From Uloborus plumipes (taxonomy: Eukaryota > Arthropoda > Arachnida > Araneae > Uloboridae), in assembly GCA_038373865.1 (NCBI GenBank), contig JAXGGA010001018.1, positions 109,385 through 173,384 of the forward strand: DNA of 64,000 nt, read 5' to 3'. A model generated the notes under the pieces. It saw nothing but the letters and a program-made list of their open reading frames with translations. It had not been told where the DNA came from and did no database searches. Shown here in pieces: positions 23,601 to 36,080 of the stretch. Position 1 is the first letter of the stretch; each line of letters opens with the position of its first letter. A program made the position numbers and the translations under genes.

Positions 23601-24968
23601 TCTACAACACTCCCAAGTCTAGTTTAATTTTTACGCTATCTATTTTTCAAACTGCTTTCACTGTTGCGAAACAAGCCAATGACGTTACAGATGCTCTTTA
23701 AATTAAAACAGCTTTTGAAAATTTTAATAGAAAAACAACTATTGTTGTTGAGGACTAAGGTCATTTGTTTAGTGATTTTTTGGTTTCAAAGCAGTCTCAT
23801 CCTCAAAGTTACCTTCTTCTGTCATTGAAAGGTTTTAACCAAACTTAACATATGTGAGCCTGTTAAGTGAGTGCGGGAAATATTTATATATAAAAATATA
23901 AATTATATTTTTAATAAAAATATATATAAAATATAATATAAATATTATATTTTTTGCTTCTACTAATCATATGATTTTTTCTTTTTGAAAGAAAAGAAAA
24001 GAAGTTTAAAAGTAACGTACTGCAAGTCATACGAGATTTATAACGTAAAAAATAACGGGAGTTTTTTTTTTTTAAACTTGCAATGATTTACATCGGTATT
24101 TTATAATCTTGCAATGTTTTTTTTTTTTTTTTTCAATTATTTTATAATGTGTTTCAAAAGAAATTAGGATAGACATAAAACCCTTTTTTAACAAAATTTA
24201 CAAACTCTGCATGTACTTTTTTCATGATAGCACTTGCAATATATAGGCGTTGGACCCATACATAAGATATTCAGCTCAAGAGGGGCTAGTTAATCTGGTC
24301 GATAAAGAACTTTTCTTTTTACTTGTAACGTTAAATTAAGGTATGTGCTGATTTTCATCTTTGTGCGATTTTTTTTTTTTTTTTTTGAATTGTTCAGGTT
24401 TTTCTCTTTACAGTGACCTTTGACATTGCATAAAATGTTAGTTTATGTGGGATCAAAAGACACTTTTGACATTTTAATTCACAATTGTACATTTAAAGTT
24501 TGGACCTATTTCCATCACTATGTAAGTTTTTGAAACTAGTGCGTGTTAGTCATCTATTTTAAGAAGATAAATGCATTTATTATCGCACAAACAATCGAAA
24601 ATTAAAAATTATGATTTTTGTGTTTTATTTACAAGACGTATTCGGCTTTTAATTCTTAATTAATCCGGCTTTTAATTAATCTTTGTAATAGGCATGTAAA
24701 AAATTACGAGCTAACGTCAACATCTCCCTAAAATCTACTAAAACTACTAAATCTCTACTCCCTTCTAAATCTCCCTACTATACGAGTGCACAAAATATAC
24801 ATTTTTGCTCATACATTTAAGCTTCATTCTCGGAATCTTTATCTTTAGCTTTGTAATTTCTATGTATTCAAATATGAGCCATCATTATGTACCATAATAG
24901 AAAGAATCAACTTTCTTGTGTCACTACGGTCGCACCAGCAACGAGTACAAATCATAATCATTTTCAAG
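20646..24968. other. AT-rich stretch; one unassigned open frame
   Basis: Mostly AT-rich with long T-runs (24111-24133 region, 24370-24386). The longest open frame of the window outside microsatellites is on the minus strand at 22437-22859 (about 140 codons, beginning with GTG rather than ATG after an upstream stop). It has no domain I recognise, no hydrophobic leader and no clear splice context, so I do not call it a gene. The segment 23880-23955 is almost pure A/T. Confidence 0.35.
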
Positions 24969-25074
24969 TTTTTTTTTTTTTTTTTTTTGAACAATGGTCT
25001 ACTGGCTTCAACTACGGGTGGGGCTGGTCCTCGGTCTCCGCTTTTCCTTGTGGAGATGTGCCCATTTATCCTAC
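24969..25074 (-). mobile_element. Retroposon 3' end with poly-A tail
   Basis: Read on the minus strand, a GC-richer segment (GGGCACATCTCCACAAGG ... CAGTAGACCATTGTTC) ends in a ~19 nt poly-A (poly-T at 24969-24988 on +). A (AC)n run bounds the other end at 25075-25099. A unique body followed by a 3' poly-A is typical of a 5'-truncated SINE or LINE copy. No source family recognised. Confidence 0.5.
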
Positions 25075-25099
25075 TACACACACACACACACACACACAT
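25075..25099. repeat. (AC)n microsatellite
   Basis: About twelve AC dinucleotides next to the retroposon-like segment. Confidence 0.95.
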
Positions 25100-25139
25100 A
25101 CACGCCCGCGCGCAATCCCTTGGCTCCCAAAATACACCT

Positions 25140-25370
25140 ATACTGCCGTGTATCTGCACTTTTTAACAAAATTGAGTTATCACCACCATGGCTCTTTGTG
25201 ACGTATTTTACCTAAATACAAAAGTATATGGTCTTTTAAACGCAGGAAATACTTTTTGAAAATTTCTGAAAAAGTTCAATCTGAATCATGGCGATGCAAA
25301 ACTCTAAACAATTATATCTCAGTTTAAGCTCGACCGCAGATACCACTTCTGCGCTTAGAACGGCAGTATA
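25140..25370 (+). mobile_element. MITE family C, copy 2
   Basis: Left end TACTGCCGTGTATCTGCAC (its TIR internally shortened), right end GCGCTTAGAACGGCAGTATA. The interior closely matches 47857-48080: AAATTGAGTTATCACCAC, GGCTCTTTGTGACGTATT, CCTAAATACAAAA, ATTATATCTCAGTTTRAGC. Non-coding. Confidence 0.85.
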
Positions 25371-25449
25371 TCAATTCATCATTGCGATAAACGTAATTTG
25401 AATTCAAAATGTAAAAATGCATATTTTAAGGTGTAAGTTCACTTTATTA

Positions 25450-26068
25450 TCTATATACATAAATGACTACTTTTTGTATGTATGTCCGATGTAATCTTAC
25501 AAACTACTAGACCGATTTTAACTATTTCTTCACCGTAGATAGCTGCAGTAACAGGGAGCAGGATAAGCTATAATTTATTTTTTAAAAGCTTAGTTTAAAA
25601 CAGTTATTAAGGAAAATAGTAAATTTCATGTAATTTCCCAACTAAAGGATTAAATTTTCAACTCATTGTTGCAAAATTTGGTTGCTTCGCAGCAACAATA
25701 TTAATAGTAATCATGATGAAAATTTTGAACCAAGGCTTCTCTGGAGTAAGTATGAAATGTATTGCTTTCTTAGGATTTTTTTATTCATCTATGCCAATAA
25801 TCGATACCGGGTTAAATAAAAAGAGAATTGATATTGGCAACAGTTAGGAAATGGAAAATGATTTTTTGGAAAATCACACGGACAAAGTAAATAACGCATT
25901 TAAGTTTGATTTCACGTTCTTCTTAATACCCAGTTAATCTACCGCATGATCACAAAAAATAGCTTTAAGAAATATGATTTTACTGGGCTTAGTTGAAAGT
26001 CATTTATTTATTTTCTTGGATTTGGCATGTTACATTTAAACCCGTGCGACGCCGGGCACATCAGCTAG
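25450..26068 (+). mobile_element. Non-autonomous Helitron, 619 bp
   Basis: Starts TCTATATACATAAATGAC after an A (25449). Ends CCCGTGCGACGCCGGG (hairpin) then CACATCAGCTAG at 26068, followed by T. A closely related copy lies in inverted orientation at 50366-50994. No coding capacity. Confidence 0.9.
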
Positions 26069-27065
26069 TAATTATATATACTTCCTTTACACAAAATAAT
26101 AGCTCATCTACAAACTAAATAGTTTGGAATTATGGTAATGCAATACACATATTTGCCTAAAAATATTACACAAAGTGCAACTAAATTGTGTGAGCTAAAC
26201 GTCAAAATGCATTCATTCGTTGCGAGTTTTGAAATCGCGCACATGAATTTTCCCATTTTAGCCCAACACGCACACTGTCGTTACCTTTCGTCATTCCTGG
26301 ACGGTCCCCGAGCATGATAGGGTGAAAAAAAGTCCTTATTCCAGCTAAAACGTTCAAGAATTTACATTTGAAGGCCGAGACGGAGTTCCTTAAAAGAATC
26401 CGAAAGCTAGGCACAGAGAGAAAGACGGATTATGTATTATTGTGTGCACAGAAAATGAAATGAAGGGGAAGATTTAGCGTGCATTGATAAAAGTCTTTTA
26501 AAAAGCTTAGGTTTTCTCTTTTCTGTCTGTTCACATTCTATGCAAATGGTTCTTTCTTCGCCGAGTTTGCACCAGATCCGGGAGCTCTTCAACGCACTTA
26601 GTCCTAATGCCATTAATGGCGGTGTAATCATTTAAAATGAAAAGTTGCATGAAAACTATGCTCCATTTGAATTTCTCCTGAAAGCAAAAAGGATATTAAT
26701 GCGTTTGCTTTTATGGAGGAATTTTTGATTTCGTCAGGTACGTCCTTTTCAAATGCGGAATGGATATGCATATTTTGAATATTAATGTGGCGACATTGCG
26801 ATGCTGCTGTTATTTTTTCGTTATATATCTTGAGTTCTAAAGTTATTTAAAGATTTGAGTTTGAGGGACATTTGTTGATGAAATTAAAGCGAAATTATTT
26901 GTATTGCTATAGATCCGAGTAAAAGTAATTATGTGTTTCAGAAAATATGATCTTTAAAATTTGGAATTTTCTCTTTATCTAAACTTTTTCCATGTCGTAA
27001 CAGACTATTTATTTTTTTAAATAAAAAACGTTTGAGTTCAAATACGTTAAAACTCCTTGTTAGTA
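26069..27065. other. Stretch without recognisable genes
   Basis: Part (about 26200-26640) is less AT-rich than its surroundings, with short open frames on both strands (for example minus 26437-26631), none with a recognisable domain. It could be old transposon or conserved non-coding sequence. Confidence 0.35.
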
Positions 27066-27068
27066 AAG

Positions 27069-27355
27069 TGCAGAAACCGTGGTGGTCCAATCGGTAAGGG
27101 CTCAGACTTGTAACTGGTGGGTCCCCGGTTCGATGTCATTCAACCGAAGATCATCCGTGTTAGCTAATGGTTTCAAGGGTTCGTTAGATATGTTTATGGT
27201 CATAAAGTCAAACAATTTTCCATTCTAAATCGATACCTAAAGGGGTGCTTGATCAGGAGCTGCTCGGCTCCTGTTCTTCAGATTTTAGAGGATCCATCCA
27301 ACCGATCAAACCACGTGAGGCGGTGGAACCCTGGAGTGCGTGTGTGTGTGTGTGT
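27069..27355 (+). mobile_element. tRNA-derived SINE
   Basis: The head (about 27071-27140) resembles a tRNA: a box-A-like TGGTCCAATCGGTAAGG, an anticodon-loop-like CTTGTAA (TGT, as in threonine tRNA) and a box-B-like GGTCCCCGGTTCGATGTC. The anticodon stem does not pair properly, so it is not a functional tRNA. A ~200 bp unrelated body follows, ending in a (GT)n run (about 27338-27355). tRNA-like head plus body plus simple-repeat tail is the usual SINE layout; internal boxes A and B would serve as the Pol III promoter. Confidence 0.68.
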
Positions 27356-27499
27356 CAGTAAAGTCTGGTGCATTAAGTTTCATTTTGATCCAATTAATCA
27401 AATTTTAAATTGTTTGTATGTTAAGTTTAGGGGAAACGGCATTTTGGTTTTTATTGATAAAAGCATATATATATTGAAACAACCCTAGCAGCATAATAT

Positions 27500-27862
27500 C
27501 ATCTGCCGATGATCGGCCATTCATTAAAACCCGATGAAATTCTCATCGGCCGATGATCGGATTCGATGAGTTCTCATCGGGAATTGCTCCAATATGTCTC
27601 ATCGGCCAAACAGAATCCGAGCAACAAAATCCGATGAGCTTTACTCGAAACACATTGAGATTTGGAGCAATTTACGAGCAGTTCAGTCCCGTGTTGATGA
27701 ATTTAATTGCTCGGCTTATTTTCATCGGGAAAGTTGCTCGGAAGGATATCGCTTTCCGATGAAAAGTAGCTCATCGAAAACCGTGTTCGGATACTGATCG
27801 GAAAGATGTCATCGTGCGTTACGGGATCAGTTTACGAGGAGTTCGATGATCGACCGAGCAAA
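27500..27862. repeat. Block dense in CGATGA/TCATCG and TTGCTCGG motifs
   Basis: I count seven CGATGA and six TCATCG within ~360 bp, often as CCGATGATCGG or CTCATCGG, plus four TTGCTCGG/CCGAGCAA. The block is much less AT-rich than its flanks and the motifs are irregularly spaced, so it is not a simple tandem array. Overlapping open frames (27553-27762, 27594-27797) have no recognisable protein. It could be a transposon with internal motif arrays or a multi-site protein-binding region; I cannot decide. Confidence 0.6.
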
Positions 27863-28821
27863 CAAGAAAAAAATCAAGTTAAATTAATTTTTCTTTCGAG
27901 TTTTGCTTCACGTTTTCTTTTACTTTTGCGGATTTAGGGCTAATTAAAAATATTTTATCAACCACGTACTATCTAGAGATAAACTAAATATCTTTCATTT
28001 TAGATATTCTCTCACAGACATAGTAGTTTCGTAAATTAAAAAAAAAATAATAATAAGTCTGAAAAAATATTATATTTAAAACAATTTTCCAACTTTATTT
28101 CAGAACTTATCTTTTTGAACGTAGATTTTGAAATTGGTATTAATAAAAAAGCTCAAGGAAAAATGTACGCCGAGAAGTGTGAAAATACAATTACTTTAAC
28201 ATAATGAAATAAACAATTTTGTATCTAATCTCAAATTCTTAAGAAAATGGAGCACAATCCCTGGAGAAAACAAATTTGGTAAATAAATAAAAATGGAAAG
28301 CATAGGCAAAATAATTTTTCTCATTGTTCTGTTTAAAATATATTATTCCGTTATTTAGAAAGAAGTACATAATTAAATAAATAAACAAGTTCCAGAGCTG
28401 TGAAAAACAATTATGCTTTTAATCTTTAACAAGTTTCCATTTTTATAAAATGCGGTAAAACTTATATTATAAACTATAACAAAGAAATATTTTCGGAAAT
28501 AGCTTAGAAATTCTGCTAACTTTTCTTAAAACAGTGTTTATGTTCATATATGCGTGATAACTTTAGAGCATAGAACATGACAAAAAAGACTGACGTGAAA
28601 AAGAATGTTGCAATATGAGAATGTAGTTTAAAGTGATGTAGCTACTGGAAAATTGTAATATAACAGATCTGAAAATAGGAATTTATTTTAAAATACATTA
28701 TAAACTATTTCGAGGTTTATTTGAAATGCTACCCGATTTGTCTAAGATGATCAATTATTCTGAAGGAAAATAAACATACGGTACATTTTAACATGGGAGT
28801 AATGTACTTGCCTTGAAATTA
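27863..28821. other. AT-rich stretch without recognisable genes
   Basis: Stops in all frames; nothing recognised. Confidence 0.4.
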
Positions 28822-29648
28822 TCTACTTATATTAAAAACTGAGTATCTTTCTAACTATCTTTCTTTCTAACTTTCTTTCTTTCTATCTTTCTAACTATCT
28901 TTCTTTCTATGTCACGCTTCTTTCTCCTGAACGCCAATGACCTGAAAGTCGAACCAGGTACCGATAGATAGGTAATTTTTCAGGCTTCATTAGTTTCAAT
29001 TGATATAATTATACGATTTTAATTAGCGAAGATATCAATTAATAAGTAGTCAAGTTTAAAGCGATTAAGCCTAATAAATGATTAAATATGAAATCCATTC
29101 TTGCTAACCGTCGTTGCTATGAAACAGTAATAACAATGATAATGAGCATTTTGAATGAAGGCTTAACTAAATCAAACACGAAACTCATAAGCGGGCCACT
29201 TACGTAGAATTTTTATCGCTAGCTACTGGTAATATTTTGAAACATTTATTTGTTGAAGAGCCATCTACTTATATTAAAAACTGAGTATCTATATCTGCTT
29301 TTTTCCTTTGAGCGAGCTGAACTTACTGAAACTTTCCTCACCATCTTGAAGGCGTGAAGCATCTCAATAATTCGAATGATTTTTTTTAGATAGGAAAAAA
29401 GTAAAGGCATGAAGCGCCTGTAAGCGAGCCGCCTTGGCGGGGAGTAGTTTCTTTAAATTTTTTTCTCACTACTTTCCGGGCACGAAGTGCCCGTGCAACG
29501 CCGGGCCACGTGCATGATATGTCTTGAAATCGAATGAACATTAAATTATATCAAATAATATAACTTCAGAATGAGGTAAAAGTTAGAGAGGGGGGAACTT
29601 ATGCATCAACATGCCGCAGGAAGCTAATCTAGCTGCCCTGGCAGCTAG
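28822..29648 (+). mobile_element. Helitron-like unit 1 of a head-to-tail array
   Basis: Starts TCTACTTATATTAAAAACTG and ends GCTGCCCTGGCAGCTAG at 29648; the last 20 nt form a 9 bp-stem, 2 nt-loop hairpin containing the terminal CTAG. A second identical 5' start lies inside at 29264, and a CCCGTGCAACGCCGGG hairpin (about 29488) without a CTAG follows. The unit thus looks like a dimer of a shorter element. A (CTTT)-rich stretch (28850-28912) sits near the 5' end. Unit 2 begins at the next base. No Rep/helicase frame. Confidence 0.8.
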
Positions 29649-30492
29649 TCTACTTATATTAAAAACTGAGTATCTTTCTAACTTTCTTTCTAACTATCTT
29701 TCTAACTATATTTCTATCTTTCTATGGCACGCGTCTTTCTCCTGAACGCCAATGAACTGAAAGTCGAACCAGGTACCGATAGATAGGTAATTTTTCAGGC
29801 TTCATTAGTTTCAATTTATATAATTATACGATTTTAATTAGCGAATATATCAATTAATAAGTAGTCAAATTTAAAGCGATTAAGCCTAATAAATGATTAA
29901 ATATGAAATCCATTGTTGAAACTTGGTTGCTATGAAACAGTGAAACAATGATAATGAGAATTTTGAATAAAGGCTTAACTAAATCAAACACGAAACTCAT
30001 AAGCGATCCACTTATATAGTATTTTTATCGCTAGCTACTTGTAATATTTTGAAACATTTATTTGTTGAAAAGCCATCTACTTAAATTTAAAACTGAGTAT
30101 CTATGTCTGCTTCTTTAACTTGAGTGAGCAGAACTTGCTGTAACTTTCCTCACCATTTTGAAGGCGCGAAGCATCTCAATAATTCGAATGATTTTTTTTG
30201 ATGCAGGAAAAAAGTGAAAGCGTGAAGCGCCTGTTAGCGAGCCGCCTTGGCGGCGAGTATTTTTTTGAAACATTCTTTACTACTTCAAAGGCGCGAAGCG
30301 CACGTGCAACGCCGGGCCACGCAGCTAGCTGCTTGGGCATTAGTGGGCCACGTACGTAGTATGTCTTAAAATCTTATGAAAATTGAATTATATCAAATAA
30401 TATCACATCAGAATGAGGTAAAAATTGGATGGCGGTGGGACATTATGCATCAACATGCCGCAGGAAGCTAATCTAGCTGCCCTGGCAGCTAG
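29649..30492 (+). mobile_element. Helitron-like unit 2 of a head-to-tail array
   Basis: Begins TCTACTTATATTAAAAACTG immediately after the CTAG of unit 1 and ends in the same GGCAGCTAG hairpin at 30492. Internal start at 30076. The internal GTGCAACGCCGGG hairpin is followed here by CACGCAGCTAG (30324-30327), so 30076-30327 looks like a complete short Helitron inside the unit. Similarity to unit 1 is high along the whole length. Confidence 0.8.
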
Positions 30493-31257
30493 TTTTTAAC
30501 TATCTTTCTTTCTATCTTTCTATGTCACGCTTCTTTCTCCTGAACGCCAATGAACTGAAAGTCGAAACAGGTACCGATAGATAGATAATTTTTCAGGCTT
30601 AATTAGTTTCAATCTATATAATTATACGATTTTACTTAACGAAGATATCAATTAATAAGTAGTCAAATTTAAAGCGATTAAGCCTAATAAATGATTAAAT
30701 ATGAAATCCATTGTTGAAACGTGGTTGCTATGAAACAGTGATAACAATGATAATGAGAATTTTGAATAAAGGCTTAACTAAATCAAACACGAAACTCATA
30801 AGCGGGACACTTACATAGTATTTTTATCGCTAGCTACTTGTAATATTTTGAAACATTCATTTGTTGAAAAGCCATCAACTTATATTAAAAACTAAGTATC
30901 TATGTCTGCTTTTTTCCTTTGAGCGAGCTGAACTTACTGAAACTTTCCTCACCATCTTGAAGGCGCGAAGCATCTCAATAATTCGAATGATTTTTTTATA
31001 TAGAAAAAAAGGAAAGGTGTGAAGCACCTGTTAGCGAACCGCCTTGGCGGGGAGTAGTTTCTTGAAATTTTTCTCACTACTTTCAGGGCACGAAGTGCCC
31101 GTGCAACGCCGGGCCACGTGCGTGAGTATGTCTTGAAATCGAATGAACATTAAATTATATCAAATAGTATAACTTCAAAATGAGGTAAAAGTTAGATAAG
31201 GGGGACGTTAAGCATCTACATGCCACAGGAAGCTAATCTAGCTGCCCTGGCAGCTAA
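30493..31257 (+). mobile_element. Helitron-like unit 3, 5'-truncated
   Basis: Lacks the TCTACTTATATT start: it joins unit 2 at TTTTTAACTATCTTTC and then follows the same sequence. Its internal start is at 30875 (TCAACTTATATTAAAA) and its end is GGCAGCTAA (CTAA, still CTRR) at 31257, followed by T. Confidence 0.75.
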
Positions 31258-34200
31258 TACCTAAATAATTCTCCCCGATTCATTGCGACATTGTTGTAAA
31301 AAATAGTAGTGAAGTTATATTTGGGACACGTCATGTGACATCTGACTGGGGTAAAAGTTACCCAATGACGGCTTGGATTTTCTCGGATCCCTCTTTTTTG
31401 CATTGAAAAAAGGGTTTCCTTGTAACCCCGAAGCATGTAGTCAAGCCCGCTTATTAGAAAATCGGTTAAAAGATTGTCCCTCATTATAGAATATCTTTTT
31501 AATGTACCAAACTGTTGTAACGTATTATTTTATCCCTTATAATGAAATATTAGAATATTTTTTTTCATGTCAAAATGGCTATTCCATTAATTGGGCTGTA
31601 CTGTATATGCAGCAATATGTATTTTTTATGATATAAAGCAATGAAAATTCTTCATTAATTTTTCAAGCACGAATTTATTTATGTAATCCTCATTCCAACA
31701 GGTTTTTGTTATTAGTTCACACACTCTCTCTAAATATTAATTAAGCCTGTTTCACTTGTCTAAGTACTGCCTTCGAATCAAATTTTCCACTTTTTTTATT
31801 TCTTTACATAAAAACTCAAAATATCTTTATAGAACTATTTTGCATTTCCTTATATTGTGAAAAAGCCCCCATTTTAATTTTCTGAACAGGGGGGAGGGGT
31901 ATTGAATACTAACTGATTATAGGTACGGCGTCTGAAGTTCTTCGTTAAAAGCTTTTTGCCTGAAAAACACTTAACTTGCTTAATTTCATTCGTCATAACT
32001 TACTTGTGTACTTGCATACTAATTTTGGATCAAACGGTCAAAGATACGATTTGTAAAATGAAAATGCAGCTGAAAAGTAAACAACTGCCACATACTCAAT
32101 TACTTATATATCCTATTCTTGCCTTAAAAATTAGTAGAAGAGAGAAAAAAAAAAACTTCGTACAGGAATGGATTGCAGGAACACTGCACAAAACAAGAAA
32201 ATTTTCCTAAAGTGACAAAAAGAAAATTAATTTTAAAACAAACCTTGTTCCAGGAGATTTCGAAGTCGAGTTAAGTGAAACGGGACGTGTCTTTTTCCTG
32301 TTTAGTAGGATTAACCCAGAAATCAATTGCTCGAACAGGTTGGCGTCGAAGAAATCCTGTCTTTCTTTCGGAACTTCTAAAAGCTTTGAAACATCCGAAG
32401 TTTCGGCTTAAAGGAGTTTCTCTTAACTTTCAGTGGAATCACATTTATCACTGATTTTGTCTTAAATTTAGGAGCATAATGGATGGTAAGTAAAATTGGG
32501 AGAAAGTTGGAATTCTGAAAATAAATTCTCAGAATACCAGTGAGGTGTACATAAAACGATAGTAATAAGTATTATAATTTGTTTTCTTGATTGCATTAAA
32601 TATTGAAATCAAATAAGAAATAATAAAAATTTAGAAATGACAAAAATATAAGCTTCTAAATGATATATTTTGAACAAGGAAAACCAAATTTATTTTATTT
32701 AATAATGCGTGCAGATGTACCCAGAGAAGCTTCTGAATAATATGGGGGGGGGGGGTCACGAAAAACTCATGATATCCAACTTTTTTATTTATTTCTGACT
32801 TTATAAAACTAATTTGTGCAATTAAAGTTCTTCTAGTGATTTTTTAATACGAGCAATGATCTTCATTTTTATATGTCGCCGCCTGCTTCTGTAATGTTCT
32901 AAAATTAGCAACAACAACTCTGAACAGTAGAGCATGCCAGAGTGTGCATTTTTGTGAAATACGCACAGGAAATATATCATATGAATAAAACTATTAGGGT
33001 ACGGTGAGAAAATTCTAAATCTTCCAAATATGTCACATTTAGAATAAAACTGGAAATCTTTCGTTAACATGTTGAAAATTGATATTAGCTCTAAGTTCTT
33101 CTAGATTAGTTTATACCAGATTTTTAATCTGGACGTACAACGTTATTCATGCGACTGTACACTCAATACACTGAATCAATAGCGCATTTGATCCTCAGTG
33201 AAATCCCACTGACAAAAAAAAAATCCATTTTTGAGTCAGTCAGAAAAGAACACAAAAGCAATCGTGGATAAAATGATAGTAAATCGCTTTGTTGTATCCC
33301 GTCGAAGTATGAAATTGCAACATATTTTTCAACAAAACAAAAAAAAAAAAAAATCCTGAAACCTTTCTGGAAAATAATGAGCAGTTGATGTGCCTAATTT
33401 TTGCTTTTTACATATCTGACGAAAATGAAGGAAAAGTTCAATCTAAGAGTAAGTAACATTCATGAACTTAATATGGAATATCTTTAAAGTATTCAGAAAT
33501 ATTCCAAATGAATGCTTCTCAAGTTTCTGGACTAAACTAGAGACCTCCCAAGAAAACGTTTATAGGCTTACAGCAACAGCTTTTCACATTTCTGATTTAC
33601 GGGAATAATTTTGAAGCATAGGAGAATGCAGAATCTTAGGCGAAATGGCAAGCAAACGGCTTATTTGACAGCAATTGTTGTAAAACTACAAAATTCTGGA
33701 ATTGCATGTCTCTCATGGTTAATGCTGCGTAAATTGGGAACTATATTCTATAATTTTCATGCATATATTTTAGATCAAAATAAGAATTTCTTTATGCATT
33801 TTTTAAAAATATTTGTATATGTTGAATTTGCAATCCTTTCATAGAAAGTGTCAGATCAATGTGAAATGTATTTACTGATAAATATAATTTATTCCGCAAT
33901 TTATGTTTAAATGGTAATGTTTATCAATTTGTCATTGTTACATACTGTTAAATGCAATAATTAGCAAAGGCCCTGCATACCTGCTGCTTGACATACTTTT
34001 AAAATGCCTTTTGTTTTTTTAATGCTGCAACTCATTAATTTAAACAAAGTTTTAAAGTAACCACTAGAAAAAAAAAACCTTGAGGCATATCATTGTGCTA
34101 AGATTAATGAACACGGTTCCATCTGGGAAACTTATGGAATAAAAAATACATGTAGTTGTAAAAGTTACGCTGTATAAGAGTTCGAAAAACAATGGAAAGC

Positions 34201-34633
34201 AGTCATTAATTTCTGTCACCAATGGTGCAGTTTCCATTGGATTCTTCAAAGGAAGATAAATTGATCTGCATAGTAAACAAAACTTTGGTTTAAAATGATA
34301 ATTTGTTATGAGCCAAACACTATAATTACTTCAAAAGCAATCATTCTTCTCTTCCGTATAAGTTGGGTCTCATATCTGGAGGATGTTATTTTTGTTGAAT
34401 TTTAGGTGAAAAATATTTGGGTGTGGCTTCTGATTTATGTTTGACACATTGTTGTAATGTCAAATCAATGACGATATTTTAAGCTGCTAAAATACATTTC
34501 TGCTTTTCAGAGAATTTTTGTTGTACAAAAAACTTAAAATTGATGCAATGCATTTTATTTGTACTTATATACTTGTTACACGGCTGTGAATTAACTCCAT
34601 TATACAATCACTACCTGAAAGTATTAGTGTATC
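31258..34633. other. Stretch without recognisable genes
   Basis: Contains a G12 run (32744-32755), A-runs and short unassigned open frames such as minus 31254-31484. A GCCTGTTTCACTTG phrase at 31744 resembles the TIR of the 11.2 kb element and has a rough inverted match near 32270 (TTAAGTGAAACGGGAC), a possible decayed TIR element of ~540 bp. Confidence 0.35.
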
Positions 34634-35010
34634 TACACTGCAAAAAATGAACTATTGTTTTTACCATTTAATACTGGCAGCCAAGGTTCCAATTTAAAAC
34701 TTTAAAATGCACAGTAATAAACTGTAAAACTAGCAATTTTACAGTTTCCTGCTGTAAAGTTAGAAATTTTACAGATTATTGCCGTAAAATTTAGCTGTAA
34801 TATACTGTAAAAACAACATTATAATACTGGCAGCATAGGTTCCAGTTTAGAACTGCAAAATGCACGGTAATAAAATTAGCAATCTTATACTTTAGTACTG
34901 CAAAAGAAGAAATTTTACAGTTTAGTATTGTAAAATTTGTAGTTTTTAGTTTATTACCATAACATTAGCTGTATTTGCCTGCAAAAACAACATTTATCTT
35001 TTACAGTGTA
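34634..35010. mobile_element. CTGTAAAA-rich MITE, copy 2
   Basis: Ends TACACTGCAAAAA and TTTTACAGTGTA are inverted repeats. The interior repeats ATACTGGCAGC, GGTTCCARTTTAAAAC, AATAAACTGTAAAAC and TTTTACAGT, as at 4131-4811. Two internal near-duplicates (about 34670 and 34825) suggest the element arose by self-duplication. Confidence 0.75.
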
Positions 35011-36080
35011 CAGAGCAGTCCGCAAGTTGGCATACCACAACTTTATTTTAGGTAACACTTAGTTATGATTGACTTTTTTCCTACACAGTTGCCTTAAACA
35101 TCAGTAAGTCTTAAGGGTCATAAAAATCGGAAGAACTGCATATATATTCTACAACAGCTAAATTCCTTGTTGATATTTGGCGAAGTGAGAATAATTTTGA
35201 GCTGTTTTTCTGTAAAACGACTGGAAGAATATGGCGAAAAAATTGCATGTGTTACGGCCAGGATAACACTGGACAGATGTTTATGAAAGAGAAGAGATTA
35301 AGACTTATCTTATTTCTTTTAAGAAGTCAAATTAGTTGTGTATTAAAACAATCAGCCATAACTAACATAATTTTAAAATTGTGAGGTGGGATAGTGCTTC
35401 TATTCCCGGAACACTGCGTATTTTTAGATTTTATTGTTTCCTGAATGTGCATTCACTCTTAGTATAGCAAGCCAAAAATTGGCCCGTTACAAAACGAACA
35501 CACTATCCGCAAATGTTTTTATATCTTGTATCATATATGTTGATAAAGATTTTAGGAAAACTGAAATTATCTTATAAACAAATTTTCAAAAAGATCCTCC
35601 CCCTCCAAATGATCCGTTCTTAATATTTACAGTAAAAATGTCATTGGTGTTCATTTATAGATCAACAGAGTGCAAACTTTAACTAATATTCATTTCTTAT
35701 TTAAAGGAGAAACGCATTGCTCTAAAAAAATGTCTCCTACTCTATCAGAAATGTAAAATAAAATATAATTAATTAAATACATTTTCAAATTTTGAAGGGG
35801 GAAAGAACGAAAAATCATAGAGATTAGAAGCAAAATGACAAATGTTGTCTTTATGTGTTTATTTATTTTTAAGATATCGCACATTTTTGTTGCAGTCTCT
35901 CTTAATCAACTTAGAGGTAGGTGGTTCGACATTTTTGCAAGCCTTTTTTTCCCTTTAAATTCATGAAAGGTGACATTTAATGTCAAAATTGTATTTGAAA
36001 CACAAACACTAAACTTTATAACTTATTGTAAGATGAAATATATCATTAACTAATTAGCTACGATTTTAGTCCAAAAAATA
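35011..36080. other. AT-rich stretch without recognisable genes
   Basis: Nothing recognised beyond short A/T runs. Confidence 0.4.

Noticed and set aside
24860..25201. Several overlapping frames on both strands
   Set aside because: They cross a poly-T, a retroposon 3' end and an (AC)n run; typical repeat artefacts.
27071..27140. Possible functional threonine tRNA
   Set aside because: Box A, box B and a TGT loop are visible, but the anticodon and acceptor stems do not pair, and a SINE-like body follows.
31254..31484. 76-codon minus-strand frame possibly from a transposase
   Set aside because: No catalytic motif or recognisable family feature; too short to support.
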